This document shows positions 25,511-35,106 of a stretch of DNA of 64,000 bases, piece after piece. The notes below the pieces were generated by a model. The model did not search any database. It saw only the letters and a program-made list of their open reading frames with translations, and was not told where the DNA came from. The translations under genes and the position numbers were made by a program. Within the stretch, counting starts at the first letter, position 1. Every line of letters starts with the position of its first letter. Origin of the DNA: Marinobacter sp. ANT_B65 (GTDB lineage: Bacteria; Pseudomonadota; Gammaproteobacteria; Pseudomonadales; Oleiphilaceae); NCBI RefSeq assembly GCF_002407605.1, contig NZ_NXGV01000001.1, positions 447,226 to 511,225 on the forward strand, in the 5' to 3' direction.

Positions 25511-26953
25511 CTAGCAGTCCAGGCGCTTCGTTTCTCCGCTTTGCACATCAAGGTATTCAATCTTCGCCGTTTTAAAGTTCAGTTCCACGAACAGGTGGCA
25601 GTAATAATCGCCATGGCGCCAGGCCATGGCGACACTGGAGTCGTTTGAGTAGTTCAGCTCGAACCGGCCGTCGAATGCCGGGTAGTTGCTGCGGAACTTC
25701 ATCAGGCTCAGAAGGCGTTGCACCACTGGTTTCTGCACCTCCTGATCCACTTCTTCCAGACTGTAATAATGCCGGTTAATGTCGCGCAGTTCTCCGGTTT
25801 GTTCCATCAGTTCCTGGTCGTTGCAACCGGCCAGCAGCCCCACGTAATAGACCTGAGGAATGCCCGGGGTGAAGAACTGGATAGCCCGGGCCGCAATGTA
25901 GGCGTCATCGTTCTGCATCAGTGCATCGTAAAAGGTGCAGGTAAGCTGGTATATGGCGCCAACGCTGTGAATATTGGCCGCCGAACGGCGCAGAATCGGG
26001 TCTGCACTGCGGGCGTCGATGTTATGAATCAGTTCTTTGATCCTGTCATCCGGGAGTACCCCTTCAACATCCGGTATGCAGATACCATCGTGTGTGTCCA
26101 GAACCGTCACCATGTTGCGCGGGCACATGCGCAGCCAGTTCTTCAGGTAAACGCTGTTGGCGTCGAGCAGTGAGTAAAGCATAAGGGGGGGAAGGGCAAA
26201 GCCGTAGGGGTGCATGTTCCGTCGGCTGATGGCGTACTGATAACTGGTGTGGTCGTGCACCTCCGGCAGGCATTCGGCGCCGTGCTTCAGGGCAACCTGG
26301 TTGATCCAGTCGAGAATACGGTACACCTCTGGCTCTACCAGAAAGCAGCTGGTGCCTATGCGTTTGGTGGTGTAGCCAAAGGCATCGAGGCGGAGGAGGT
26401 TTACGCCCTTGGATGTGAGGAAGCCGATATAGCTTTCCATGAGTCTGTAGGCCAGATCTGAATCGTAATTCAGGTCGACCTGTTGTTCGGTGAAGGTACA
26501 CCACACCCTCGTTTTGGTGCCATCGGCCAGGGTCACTTCCCGAAAGGGTTCTTTTTCCTTACGGATGTGGATCTTGGCCATGTCGTCCGGGGAGATGTCA
26601 CCGAATTTATCCATGTGTACGAACAGGTCGGCGTGTTCGGAATCGAATCCGTTGGCGATGAAGTCCCGGAATTCCGGGGACTCATCAGATATATGGTTCA
26701 CCGTCAGATCCACACACAGATCGTATTTCCGGGTGAAGGCTTCGATGTCGTCCCAGGTTCCGAATGCCGGGTCTACTTCCTTGTGAGTCAGTGGCGAGAA
26801 CCCGCTGTCTGCATTGGACGGAAAAAACGGGAGGATGTGCAGCCCGCCGATGGCGTCTGAAAGATATTTCTCCACCACCGTGTGAAGGTCCTTCAGATCT
26901 TTGCCAATCCGGTCCGGATAGCAGATCAGCTGTACTGCGTTTTTGAGCAGCAT
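25511..26953 (-). CDS. ggp: GH13_18 phosphorylase, probable glucosylglycerol phosphorylase
   Basis: This 480-residue protein is a sucrose-phosphorylase-like GH13 enzyme: IGGLHILPFFPSNADSGFSP near the start, nucleophile Asp in NLLRLDAFGYTTK, acid/base Glu in ECLPEVHDHTSYQYA and the transition-state Asp in TVLDTHDGI. GH13_18 contains sucrose, sucrose 6-phosphate, glucosylglycerol and glucosylglycerate phosphorylases; a glucosylglycerol phosphorylase has been described from Marinobacter. The gene lies 40 bases after a glucosylglycerol-phosphate synthase, which supports that specificity: 2-O-glucosylglycerol plus phosphate gives glucose 1-phosphate and glycerol. Sucrose phosphorylase remains the alternative. 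Confidence 0.82.
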   Translation of the reverse strand: MLLKNAVQLICYPDRIGKDLKDLHTVVEKYLSDAIGGLHILPFFPSNADSGFSPLTHKEVDPAFGTWDDIEAFTRKYDLCVDLTVNHISDESPEFRDFIANGFDSEHADLFVHMDKFGDISPDDMAKIHIRKEKEPFREVTLADGTKTRVWCTFTEQQVDLNYDSDLAYRLMESYIGFLTSKGVNLLRLDAFGYTTKRIGTSCFLVEPEVYRILDWINQVALKHGAECLPEVHDHTSYQYAISRRNMHPYGFALPPLMLYSLLDANSVYLKNWLRMCPRNMVTVLDTHDGICIPDVEGVLPDDRIKELIHNIDARSADPILRRSAANIHSVGAIYQLTCTFYDALMQNDDAYIAARAIQFFTPGIPQVYYVGLLAGCNDQELMEQTGELRDINRHYYSLEEVDQEVQKPVVQRLLSLMKFRSNYPAFDGRFELNYSNDSSVAMAWRHGDYYCHLFVELNFKTAKIEYLDVQSGETKRLDC

Positions 26954-26993
26954 GGCTCGGCTCCTGCGTTATCAGTTTTTGGGTGAGTGCTGA

Positions 26994-29267
26994 TCAGGCC
27001 GCGCTCTGGCCCAGAGATACGACTTTTTTCAGTTTGCTGATGCGTCGCAGCTCTACTGCGTCGATGAACTCCTTGCCCCAGTAGCCGATGTCGTAGCGAC
27101 ATACTATTTCGAAGGCTTCGCTTAACCGGTTTCGGGCTTCTTCCGGGGCCATGGCCAGTGCGTAGTAACAGGTATCCGCCAGGTCCTGCGGGTGGTGAGG
27201 ATTGGCGAGAATGGCTCCCCGGAGTTCGGCGGCGGCCCCTGCAAACTCTGAAAGCACCAGTACGCCACAGCCCTTGGTAAGCCCTTGTGTTGCAATGTAT
27301 TCCTTGGCAACCAGGTTCAGGCCATCCCGCAGAGGCGTAATCCACATCACATCTGCCATGGTGTAGTAGGCCACCAGTTCCTCGAAGGGCAGGGCGCGGA
27401 AGAAGAACTGCACCGGCGTCCAGCCAACCTGAGCAAACTGGCCGTTAATGCTGCCCACAGTCTGTTCAATCTGGGACAGCAACTCCTCGTAGATAGTCAT
27501 GCCTTTTGCAGCGGGCACGCACACCAGCATAAGGGTGACTTTGGTCTTCAGTTCAGGATGCTCTGTCAGCATGCGCTCATAGGCGTGCAACTTTTCCAGA
27601 ATGCCTTTGGTGAAGTCGAGACGTTCTACAGAAAGTATCAGCCGGACACCTGCCAGCTCCTCCCGGAGGCTTTCCATACGGGCGATAACATCAGTATCGG
27701 AGAGGGCATTACGAACGCGGCTCAGGTCCAGTCCGACCGGGTGCGCGCCAAGGCCGATTCTGCGTTCGTTCACTTTGATCTCGGTGCTCATTTCGTCCAG
27801 ACCCACGGCGCAACCATAGGTCAGGAAACGGGGAGCACACCCGGCTCTGCGGGTGACTTCCAGCGGTGTAACACCCCGGGCCACATCGACGAAATTCTCG
27901 GCCTGCCGGGGAATATGGAACCCTATGTAGTCGCATTGAAGCAGGCTACTGATGATTTCCCTGCGCCAGGGCAGCACGTTGAACACATCGGCAGACGGAA
28001 AATAGGTGTGATGGAAAAAGGCGATGGTTACGTCCGGGCGCAGCTCGCGCAGATATGCCGGCACCATCCACAGGTTATAGTCGTGAATCCAGACCACTGC
28101 GTTGTCTGCCGCTTCTGCAGCCGTGCGCTCGGCAAAGAGCTTGTTAACCTTGAGAAATACCTGCCAGTGGTCGTCCCGGAAGGTAGCTCTTTCCCAGAAG
28201 GTGTGCAGTGTTGGCCAGAAAGCCTCCTTGGAGAAACGTTTGTAGAAGATGTCGACTTCTTCCTCACTTAACTTTACCCGAGCAGCCACCAGCTTTTCAT
28301 AGCGGCTGGTGTCTACTTCGGTATGAGTCTGGAAGGGCCCCAGCTCGGGACTGTCAATTGACCAGGCGACCCAGGAACCGGCCTTGCCATCGGCAAAGAA
28401 GCTCAACAGAGTGGGGATGATGCCGTTCGGAGACCGGGGCCGGCGGCGGATCAGTTCGCCATTCTCCACTACCTCTTCATAGGGGAGGCGATGGTAAACG
28501 ATAACCAGATCAGATTTACCCGGTCGCATGGTGTCCGGGATCTCCGCGTCTATACCGGCATGGCCCAGAAAACCGAAATGTTCAAAGGCTTCCAGAATTC
28601 CCCCACAGCCAGTTGCTTCGGCATGGAATACCCGAGCCTGGTGTTCGGTTTCTTCCAGCAGGCGGGGCTCGGAGGCGCCGACACACACACCTTTGAAACA
28701 CTGCTGGTACATGGACAGATCATTAATAGTATCGCCAGCCACCATTACCGCTTCCGGGTCAGCGCCCAGGTGTTCAATCAGCCGGGTCAGCGTGCTTCCC
28801 TTGTTGACGCCACGGGGCAAAATGTCCAGATACTTGCCGCCTGAGAACAGAACATCGCAGGAAAGGGCTGCAGCTTTGGCTTTCAGGCCATCGCCCACTG
28901 CTGTGCTGTGGCAGAAGTAGGAAACGCGGCGCTCCTGAGGGACTTCCTGGCGCTGCAGGCCTTCGAACGACACCAGCGCCGCTTCGATGACCTGCTCGCC
29001 GGGCCAGAGCTCGTCAATTTCACCCTGTAGCGGCTGTATGGGTTGCTGGGAATCCCCGTGCACCACAGTGCAGCCAACATCACAGATGATGTAGTCAGGT
29101 TGTGGAATGGTGGGGTCAGAGAGCAGTGGCAGTACAGATTCAAGCCCTCGACCGGTTACAAACACCAGCTGGATTTCCGGGTGGGCGGCAATCAGTTGGT
29201 ATAGCCGGATGCGATTTTCCGGATCACCTGCGAGAAAGGTTCCGTCAAGATCCGTGGCAAGTAACAT
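26994..29267 (-). CDS. ggpPS: Glucosylglycerol-phosphate synthase with N-terminal phosphatase domain
   Basis: The ATG at 29267 follows AGGAG and begins [13 protein letters not shown], a HAD-type phosphatase motif; upstream codons of the longer frame are leader. Residues 1-260 are the phosphatase ([19 protein letters not shown]), and residues 270-745 are a GT20 synthase ([49 protein letters not shown]). The fused order phosphatase-synthase is that of GgpPS enzymes, which make 2-O-glucosylglycerol from ADP-glucose and glycerol 3-phosphate. Trehalose-phosphate synthase is the main alternative, but it lacks this N-terminal fusion. The gene is first in an operon with the phosphorylase. Confidence 0.85.
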   Translation of the reverse strand: MLLATDLDGTFLAGDPENRIRLYQLIAAHPEIQLVFVTGRGLESVLPLLSDPTIPQPDYIICDVGCTVVHGDSQQPIQPLQGEIDELWPGEQVIEAALVSFEGLQRQEVPQERRVSYFCHSTAVGDGLKAKAAALSCDVLFSGGKYLDILPRGVNKGSTLTRLIEHLGADPEAVMVAGDTINDLSMYQQCFKGVCVGASEPRLLEETEHQARVFHAEATGCGGILEAFEHFGFLGHAGIDAEIPDTMRPGKSDLVIVYHRLPYEEVVENGELIRRRPRSPNGIIPTLLSFFADGKAGSWVAWSIDSPELGPFQTHTEVDTSRYEKLVAARVKLSEEEVDIFYKRFSKEAFWPTLHTFWERATFRDDHWQVFLKVNKLFAERTAAEAADNAVVWIHDYNLWMVPAYLRELRPDVTIAFFHHTYFPSADVFNVLPWRREIISSLLQCDYIGFHIPRQAENFVDVARGVTPLEVTRRAGCAPRFLTYGCAVGLDEMSTEIKVNERRIGLGAHPVGLDLSRVRNALSDTDVIARMESLREELAGVRLILSVERLDFTKGILEKLHAYERMLTEHPELKTKVTLMLVCVPAAKGMTIYEELLSQIEQTVGSINGQFAQVGWTPVQFFFRALPFEELVAYYTMADVMWITPLRDGLNLVAKEYIATQGLTKGCGVLVLSEFAGAAAELRGAILANPHHPQDLADTCYYALAMAPEEARNRLSEAFEIVCRYDIGYWGKEFIDAVELRRISKLKKVVSLGQSAA

Positions 29268-29606
29268 GATAGTGCACTCCTGTCTGGCCTGTTTCCTTAT
29301 GCTGCCTGCAGGATTTGTACCGGGCCGTTGTGTGAAGGCACGGATTTGGTGCATGAACTAACTGAATAGTTGCATAAAAACAACGAACTGGGCTCTGCCG
29401 GAAAATACCCGGGTTGTTGAATAAAACGGGCCAGGGTGATCGTGAAATGGTGCAGCCTGGTGCGGGGTGCGTTAATTCGGGGCTTCGTCCAGGCTATTCA
29501 TTTAATCCCATGTTCTCTTGAGTGTGCTAAGTTTAAGGTGATGTATTGGCCGACGAACTGGGGCAGAAACGTCGAGCCCGTTCCGGGACGGAAAGGGGGA
29601 AATGGC
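29268..29606. other. Divergent intergenic region between ggpPS and a diguanylate cyclase gene
   Basis: These 339 bases hold the leaders of two divergent genes. An AGGAG ribosome binding site for ggpPS and an AAGGGGG site for the cyclase gene are visible at the two edges. A ggpPS promoter responsive to salt is expected here, but I cannot point to a specific operator. No other gene is seen. Confidence 0.5.
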
Positions 29607-31832
29607 ATGCCAGGGATAAGCTACCCGCACAACATTGCTGTTACGGATTCGCAGGGAATCTACAGTACTATCATCAGCCGTATTGGCTTGGTGGTCATCG
29701 TAGTCAGTGCTCTGGTTCTTATGGCATGGGTTTTCGATGTCCAGATGGGCAAGCGTGTGCTGCCCGCCCTGGAAACAATGAAGTTCAATACGGCACTCTG
29801 CTTTCTCGTCTGTGGTTTCCTTTTCTGGCGCCAGCCATACTTCGGCAAGTCATCCGCCGGGGTGGCTATCATTGTGTCTCTGGCACTCGTCCTGTTCGTG
29901 GTGTCTGGCCTCACGCTTCTAGAGTATGGGGCAGGCTGGCAGCTGGGCATCGATAATTTTGTGATTCCGGATACGGCAACGCTTCCAGAAAACTGGCCGG
30001 GGCGTATGTCGGCTGGTACAGCGGCTTGTTTCAGCCTTATGGGCATCGCGTGGCTGGCCAATGTTACGACGTTGCGCCGATCTACAGTCGTATTGCAACT
30101 CCTGGCCCTGGCTGTGATCGTCATCAGCGGCGCGGCTCTGATCGGGTATATATTCGGCGTACGACAGTTCAGGTTGCCCGTTTTTTCTACCATGGCTCTG
30201 CACACGGCAGCGTTGTTCGTGCTCTGCGGTACCGGCATGCTTCTGATCCGGCCTCACGAGGGCCTGATGAGCTCCGCTGCAAGCTCCTGCATTGGCGGAC
30301 GCTCTCTACGGCGCCTTCTGCCATTTATTATTGTGACTCCGGTGCTAATGGGCTGGCTCAGTATGCTGGGCGTGGCAGCCGGTTATTATGCTGAGGCATT
30401 CGGCTTCGCACTGAGCAGCCTGTCCAGCATTCTGGTGCTGGTCTTTGTCGGCTGGCTCGGCGCCGATGCGCTTAACCGGGAGGAAGAGCGCTTCCGGTCG
30501 ACAGTGGATTCTTCCCCGGTAGCCACGCTCATGATTGACGGAAATGGCACCATTCAGATGGCTAACCGGCTCGCGCACTCCATGTTTCTCTGCCCGGAAG
30601 GTCAGCTGGTTGGCACGCAGATAGAGCATCTTATGCCTGTCCGGCTCCGTGGGAGCTATATGGATTTCCGACGCAAGTATCTGGAGTGCCCGGAAAAACG
30701 GGTAATGGGGGATAGTGAGGACCTGTTCGCCCTGCGTCGGGACGGCACTGAGTTCCGGGCCGAGATTGCTCTGAACCCTGTGCAGACCGCCGATGGTCGC
30801 TACGTTATCGCGGCGATTCTCGATATAACCCAACGTGTAGAGGCTGAGCTGAAAATTCTTCGTCTCAACCGCATTCATAAAGTTCTGAGCGGGATCAATA
30901 CGCTGATCGTTCGTGCGCAGACCCTCGATGCACTGTATGAAGAGGTCACGTGGATAACGGTGGAAGAAGGTGGTCTGCCCGCAGCACTGGTTGTGGAACA
31001 CGACAGGGGCTCGGGCCTGCTCACGATTCTCCACGCCCATACTAACGACAAGCAATTCCAGGTGCGGCAGCTATCCGGTTTCGAAACGGATGCTGTCCAT
31101 GAATGCCTGCAGGCGCACAATGTTGTTACCCGGAATAACCTCGCAGAGGAGCATGGAAACCCTGATCTGATGGATCTGGTTGATCACGGAATACAGGCGA
31201 TGGCCAGTTTCCCGCTGACGGCAAGAGGCAAAACCATGGACGCGGCTCTGGTGCTTTACCGGTGCGAGCCGTTTTCATTCGATAATGCCGAAATGAAGCT
31301 TCTGTATGAGATTGCCGATGACATCTCGTTTGCTATTGCTAACCTTCAGAAAAATCAGCAACTGGAGTACCTGACGCATTTCGACAAGATCACAGACCTG
31401 CCTAACCGGCTGTTGCTGACCGACCGGCTGCAGCAGGCCATATTTCAGGCCGACAGGCAGCAGGATATCGTCAGCATCCTGTATGCAGATATTGACCGCT
31501 TCAAACAGATTAATGGCAGCTTTGGGCACTCCGGTGGCGATGAAGTGCTCTGGCAGGTGGCGCAGAGGATTAGCGCATGCATCGGCAGGGACGATACCGT
31601 ATCCCGTTGGGGCGGCGACGAGTTTATTGTTCTGCTTCCTGGTAAGGGCGCAGCACACGCCGCCGGGGTCGCTGACCGCATAGCCGGTGCGCTGCAGTCG
31701 GTGATCCTGCTGGAAGACGGTCGGGATCTGTTTGTTTCATGCAGTATGGGCATCGCAGAGTATCCCCGCGACGGCCTGGAGCCTGACCTCATAATCAATA
31801 CCGCCAGAAAAGCTTCCCGACAGACAGGCTGA
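29607..31832 (+). CDS. Membrane-bound PAS-GAF-GGDEF diguanylate cyclase
   Basis: The ATG at 29607 is chosen for its purine-rich site and because membrane helices begin soon after (IGLVVIVVSALVLMAWVF). About eight hydrophobic segments (MASE-like sensor) fill residues 25-290, then a PAS domain (DSSPVATLMIDGNGTIQMAN), a GAF domain (residues 430-570) and a GGDEF domain with SRWGGDEFIVLLPG. The inhibitory-site position reads GRDD in place of RxxD, so product inhibition may be absent. The protein ends NTARKASRQTG, just where other GGDEF domains have NADxAMYRAKxxGRN, so the last helix is changed or lost. Confidence 0.82.
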   Translation: MPGISYPHNIAVTDSQGIYSTIISRIGLVVIVVSALVLMAWVFDVQMGKRVLPALETMKFNTALCFLVCGFLFWRQPYFGKSSAGVAIIVSLALVLFVVSGLTLLEYGAGWQLGIDNFVIPDTATLPENWPGRMSAGTAACFSLMGIAWLANVTTLRRSTVVLQLLALAVIVISGAALIGYIFGVRQFRLPVFSTMALHTAALFVLCGTGMLLIRPHEGLMSSAASSCIGGRSLRRLLPFIIVTPVLMGWLSMLGVAAGYYAEAFGFALSSLSSILVLVFVGWLGADALNREEERFRSTVDSSPVATLMIDGNGTIQMANRLAHSMFLCPEGQLVGTQIEHLMPVRLRGSYMDFRRKYLECPEKRVMGDSEDLFALRRDGTEFRAEIALNPVQTADGRYVIAAILDITQRVEAELKILRLNRIHKVLSGINTLIVRAQTLDALYEEVTWITVEEGGLPAALVVEHDRGSGLLTILHAHTNDKQFQVRQLSGFETDAVHECLQAHNVVTRNNLAEEHGNPDLMDLVDHGIQAMASFPLTARGKTMDAALVLYRCEPFSFDNAEMKLLYEIADDISFAIANLQKNQQLEYLTHFDKITDLPNRLLLTDRLQQAIFQADRQQDIVSILYADIDRFKQINGSFGHSGGDEVLWQVAQRISACIGRDDTVSRWGGDEFIVLLPGKGAAHAAGVADRIAGALQSVILLEDGRDLFVSCSMGIAEYPRDGLEPDLIINTARKASRQTG

Positions 31833-31882
31833 GAATCTGTACCCGGAGAAGCTGCTATCTATTCTTATCTGTCGCCCGCTAC

Positions 31883-31927
31883 GCACCATGTTGGGGCGGC
31901 CAGTTTTATGCCGCACCATTTTAGACC
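31883..31927 (+). promoter_or_regulatory. Two candidate NtrC-binding sites upstream of urtA
   Basis: GCACCATGTTGGGGC (31883-31897) differs from the NtrC consensus GCACY-N5-RGTGC at one position. GCACCATTTTAGACC (31913-31927) has a perfect left half and a weak right half. They are 30 bases apart centre to centre and about 120-150 bases before the predicted transcription start, which resembles the spacing of NtrC enhancers at glnA. Confidence 0.45.
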
Positions 31928-32004
31928 AGTGTCGCCAGAAATAAGCCGTCTCATGTTGTCTGTTTTATCTGTAACAATATGAAATATATAGGGGATTTTA
32001 AAGT

Positions 32005-32021
32005 TTGGAACGGCTCGTGCA
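32005..32021 (+). promoter_or_regulatory. Candidate sigma-54 promoter of the urea locus
   Basis: TTGGAACGGCTCGTGCA matches the -24/-12 consensus TTGGCACG-N4-TTGCA at all but two positions, and the invariant GG and GC are exactly ten bases apart. The predicted start lies near 32032, 48 bases before urtA. Nitrogen control of urea uptake by sigma-54 and NtrC is common, which raises the prior. Confidence 0.5.
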
Positions 32022-32079
32022 GAGCAGGGGTGTGTTACTGACGAACTGCGCAACCCACTAGAATGCAAAGGATGACGAC

Positions 32080-33390
32080 ATGGGAATCAACAAGAACGTT
32101 AAGCTGGGCCTTTCTGCACTGGCAGTCTCTATATCTCTTAGTATCTCTCTTAATGCTGTTGCCGCCGAAGATCCTATTAAAGTCGGTATCCTGCACTCCC
32201 TTTCCGGCACCATGGCGATCAGTGAATCCACCCTGAAAGACACCATGCTGATGCTGATCGAAAAACAGAACGCAGCCGGCGGTGTGCTGGGTCGTCAGCT
32301 GGAACCGGTGGTTGTAGACCCGGCCTCCAACTGGCCGCTGTTTGCAGAAAAGGCGCGTGAGCTTCTTGCAAAAGAAAAAGTTGACGTAATCTTCGGCAAC
32401 TGGACGTCGGTTTCCCGCAAGTCGGTACTGCCGGTTATAGAAGAACTCAACGGACTGCTGTTTTATCCGGTTCAGTACGAAGGCGAAGAGTCCTCCGAAA
32501 ATGTGTTCTATACCGGGGCAGCGCCCAACCAGCAGGCCATTCCTGCCGTTGATTACCTGATGAACGATATTGGCGTTGAACGCTGGGTTCTGGCAGGTAC
32601 AGATTATGTTTATCCACGCACTACCAACAAGATCCTGGAGACTTATCTCAAGGATAAGGGCGTGGCGGCAGAAGACATTATGATCAACTACACGCCTTTT
32701 GGTCATTCCAACTGGCAGACCATCGTTTCCGATATCAAGGCATTTGGCAGCGCTGGCAAGAAGACTGCCGTGGTTTCAACCATCAACGGCGATGCCAACG
32801 TTCCCTTCTACCGCGAGCTTGGTAACCAGGGTATCGATGCTGCAGACATTCCTGTAGTTGCCTTTTCTGTAGGCGAGCAGGAATTGTCTGGTATAGACAC
32901 GGCTCCTCTGGTGGGACATCTGGCGGCATGGAACTACTTCATGAGCGTTGATAGTGACGCCAACTACGACTTCATCGATGCCTGGACTGAATATACCGAT
33001 AACGAAGACGCAGTGACCAACGACCCGATGGAAGCCCATTACATCGGCTTCAATATGTACATTGAAGCGGTCAGGAAGGCCGGCACTGCTGAGGTAGACG
33101 CGGTGAAAGACGCCATCATCGGTGTAGCCGTTCCCAACCTTACCGGTGGTTACGCCACCATGATGCCTAACCACCACATCACCAAGCCCGTACTCATTGG
33201 CGAGATTCAGGACAACGGCCAGTTCTCCGTAGTCTGGGAAACCGCATCTACCGTGGCTGGCGATGCATGGTCTGACTTCCTTCCGGGTTCCAAGGACCTG
33301 ATCAGTGACTGGCGCAAGCCGATGTTCTGCGGAAACTTCAATGTGGTTACCGGCACTTGCGGTGGCCAGGAAAAAGCCGCTACGGAGTAA
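32080..33390 (+). CDS. urtA: Urea ABC transporter, substrate-binding protein
   Basis: The ATG follows AAAGGATG. A signal peptide (LGLSALAVSISLSISLNAVA) precedes the mature start AEDPIKVGILHSLSGTMAIS, the normal N-terminus of UrtA. The 436-residue length, PVVVDPASNWPLFAEKA and YYPVQYEGEE-like stretch (FYPVQYEGEESSENVFYTG) are family hallmarks; this is a type I periplasmic binding protein of the branched-chain amino acid group. It captures urea for UrtBCDE. It is the first and presumably most strongly expressed gene, with a hairpin between it and urtB. Confidence 0.93.
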   Translation: MGINKNVKLGLSALAVSISLSISLNAVAAEDPIKVGILHSLSGTMAISESTLKDTMLMLIEKQNAAGGVLGRQLEPVVVDPASNWPLFAEKARELLAKEKVDVIFGNWTSVSRKSVLPVIEELNGLLFYPVQYEGEESSENVFYTGAAPNQQAIPAVDYLMNDIGVERWVLAGTDYVYPRTTNKILETYLKDKGVAAEDIMINYTPFGHSNWQTIVSDIKAFGSAGKKTAVVSTINGDANVPFYRELGNQGIDAADIPVVAFSVGEQELSGIDTAPLVGHLAAWNYFMSVDSDANYDFIDAWTEYTDNEDAVTNDPMEAHYIGFNMYIEAVRKAGTAEVDAVKDAIIGVAVPNLTGGYATMMPNHHITKPVLIGEIQDNGQFSVVWETASTVAGDAWSDFLPGSKDLISDWRKPMFCGNFNVVTGTCGGQEKAATE

Positions 33391-33415
33391 AGTTTTTAAA
33401 GGTTAATACTGTTTT

Positions 33416-33448
33416 GCGGGCGGGGGTCTTTTCCTCGTCCGCTTTTTT
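33416..33448 (+). terminator. Partial terminator or attenuator between urtA and urtB
   Basis: GCGGGCGGGG pairs with CCTCGTCCGC (two G-U pairs) around a GTCTTTT loop and is followed by six T. A hairpin at this point would lower urtB-E and ure transcription relative to the binding protein. Confidence 0.7.
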
Positions 33449-33498
33449 AACCTGACTGTTTCAGCGTAACCCCATACCTACCAGGACAGGACGCAATC

Positions 33499-35103
33499 AT
33501 GGGCATCTCCAGACTGCTCAACCACCTTCTGCTCACCTTCCTTTTGTTGTGCCCCGGCATTTCCCAGGCACAGGTAGATGATCCGCAAGCACTGCAAATG
33601 TTTACCGCACTGGGAAACTCCTCGGTTGTGGAAAAAATAAAGGCTGTCAATCAGATTGCCAGTAGTGGCGACGAGCGCGCACGTGGCTGGCTGGAAGCTT
33701 TTGCCAGCAACAAGCTGGCCTACATCGAATCCAGAGGGCAATTCGTTATCGTGCTGAAAAACCGGGGCCGGAACTGGACCGTGGAAAACGCACTCACCGG
33801 CGAAAACCTGGGTGAAATCTCCCGCCGCGACATAGATACCCTTCGGGTCAACAACGCATTGCGTAATGAGCTGGCAAGCATTCTGTCGGTTATTGACCTG
33901 AAAAGTCCGGATGAGGACAACCGTTTATCCGCCGCCCGCGCCCTCAAAGGCAGCGTGGATGGCCCTCTGGCAGAGCGACTGCCGGAACTGATTGAAACCG
34001 AAGAGAGTAAGCCGGTTCAGGCTGCCCTTACAGAAGCTCTGGCCATCTACAAAGTGGAAGAGCAGGGCGATGTTGCAGCTGTGGCAACTCTGTCTGGTAG
34101 CCTCAACTCAGAAGCACGCGCTGCGCTGCAGCAGGCCATGCGCAGCGACGATCCTGTGCTGGTGGCTGCTGCTACCAGGGCCATGGCGAGTATTGAACAG
34201 AAACTGAAGGTGAACAGCGCCGTCGAGACCCTGTATTTCGGGTTGTCTCTTGGTTCTGTGCTGGTGCTGGCGGCTATCGGCCTTGCCATCACCTTCGGCG
34301 TGATGGGCGTTATCAACATGGCCCACGGCGAACTCATTATGCTGGGTGCATACACCACCTGGGGCATGCAGCAACTGCTACCGGGCCAGCCGGGCCTGGC
34401 GCTGATCCTGTCTATCCCCGCCGGATTTCTGGTGTCGGCACTGGCGGGCATCGCAATAGAGCGTAGCGTTATCCAGCACCTGAAAGGCCGCCCCCTTGAA
34501 ACCCTGCTGGCTACCTTTGGTGTCAGCCTGATCCTGCAGCAACTGGTGCGCACGCTTATCTCGCCGCTTAACCGGACTGTTATCACACCTGACTGGATGA
34601 GTGGTTCGCTGATGATCAACGAAGCATTGTCTTTAACCCTTAACCGCCTGTACGTGATTGGCTTTGCGCTTGTAGTGTTCGCAGGCCTGATGCTGATCAT
34701 GCGCAAGACCCGGCTTGGGCTGGAAGTGCGCGCAGTAACCCAGAACCGTGCCATGGCTCGTTCCATGGGCATTAAAGCGACCAGAGTGGATATCCTTACC
34801 TTCGCTCTTGGTTCCGGGGTGGCAGGCCTGGCTGGTGTTGCTCTCTCCCAGATCACCAACGTTGGCCCCAACCTTGGCCAGAGCTACATCATCGATTCAT
34901 TCATGGTTGTGGTGTTTGGCGGTGTCGGCAACCTCTGGGGCACTCTGCTGGCGGGTATGGCGCTGGGTACTCTCAATCAGTTGCTGGAACCCTGGGCCGG
35001 CGCAGTGCTGGCCAAAATCATGGTGCTGGTTTTCATCATTCTTTTCATCCAGAAACGCCCCCGGGGACTCTTTCCCCAAAAGGGCCGTGCGGCGGAGGGT
35101 TAA
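33499..35103 (+). CDS. urtB: Urea ABC transporter, permease
   Basis: This 534-residue protein has a signal-like start, an N-terminal periplasmic extension of about 230 residues typical of UrtB, and then a LivH-type permease with eight or so helices (LYFGLSLGSVLVLAAIGLAI, NMAHGELIMLGAYTTWG, SYIIDSFMVVVFGGVGNLWG). The extension includes HEAT-like helical repeats (ALTEALAIYKVEE, AALQQAMRSDDPVLVAAATR). It pairs with UrtC to form the channel in the inner membrane. urtC begins three bases after the stop. Confidence 0.93.
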   Translation: MGISRLLNHLLLTFLLLCPGISQAQVDDPQALQMFTALGNSSVVEKIKAVNQIASSGDERARGWLEAFASNKLAYIESRGQFVIVLKNRGRNWTVENALTGENLGEISRRDIDTLRVNNALRNELASILSVIDLKSPDEDNRLSAARALKGSVDGPLAERLPELIETEESKPVQAALTEALAIYKVEEQGDVAAVATLSGSLNSEARAALQQAMRSDDPVLVAAATRAMASIEQKLKVNSAVETLYFGLSLGSVLVLAAIGLAITFGVMGVINMAHGELIMLGAYTTWGMQQLLPGQPGLALILSIPAGFLVSALAGIAIERSVIQHLKGRPLETLLATFGVSLILQQLVRTLISPLNRTVITPDWMSGSLMINEALSLTLNRLYVIGFALVVFAGLMLIMRKTRLGLEVRAVTQNRAMARSMGIKATRVDILTFALGSGVAGLAGVALSQITNVGPNLGQSYIIDSFMVVVFGGVGNLWGTLLAGMALGTLNQLLEPWAGAVLAKIMVLVFIILFIQKRPRGLFPQKGRAAEG

Positions 35104-35106
35104 GTT

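Noticed and set aside
25511..26953. Sucrose phosphorylase as the first-choice name
   Set aside because: The neighbouring glucosylglycerol-phosphate synthase and the likely host make glucosylglycerol phosphorylase the better call, though sequence alone does not exclude sucrose.
26994..29354. Plus-strand frame of 328 codons opposite ggpPS (27285-28271)
   Set aside because: Antisense to a well-supported enzyme, without start signals or motifs.
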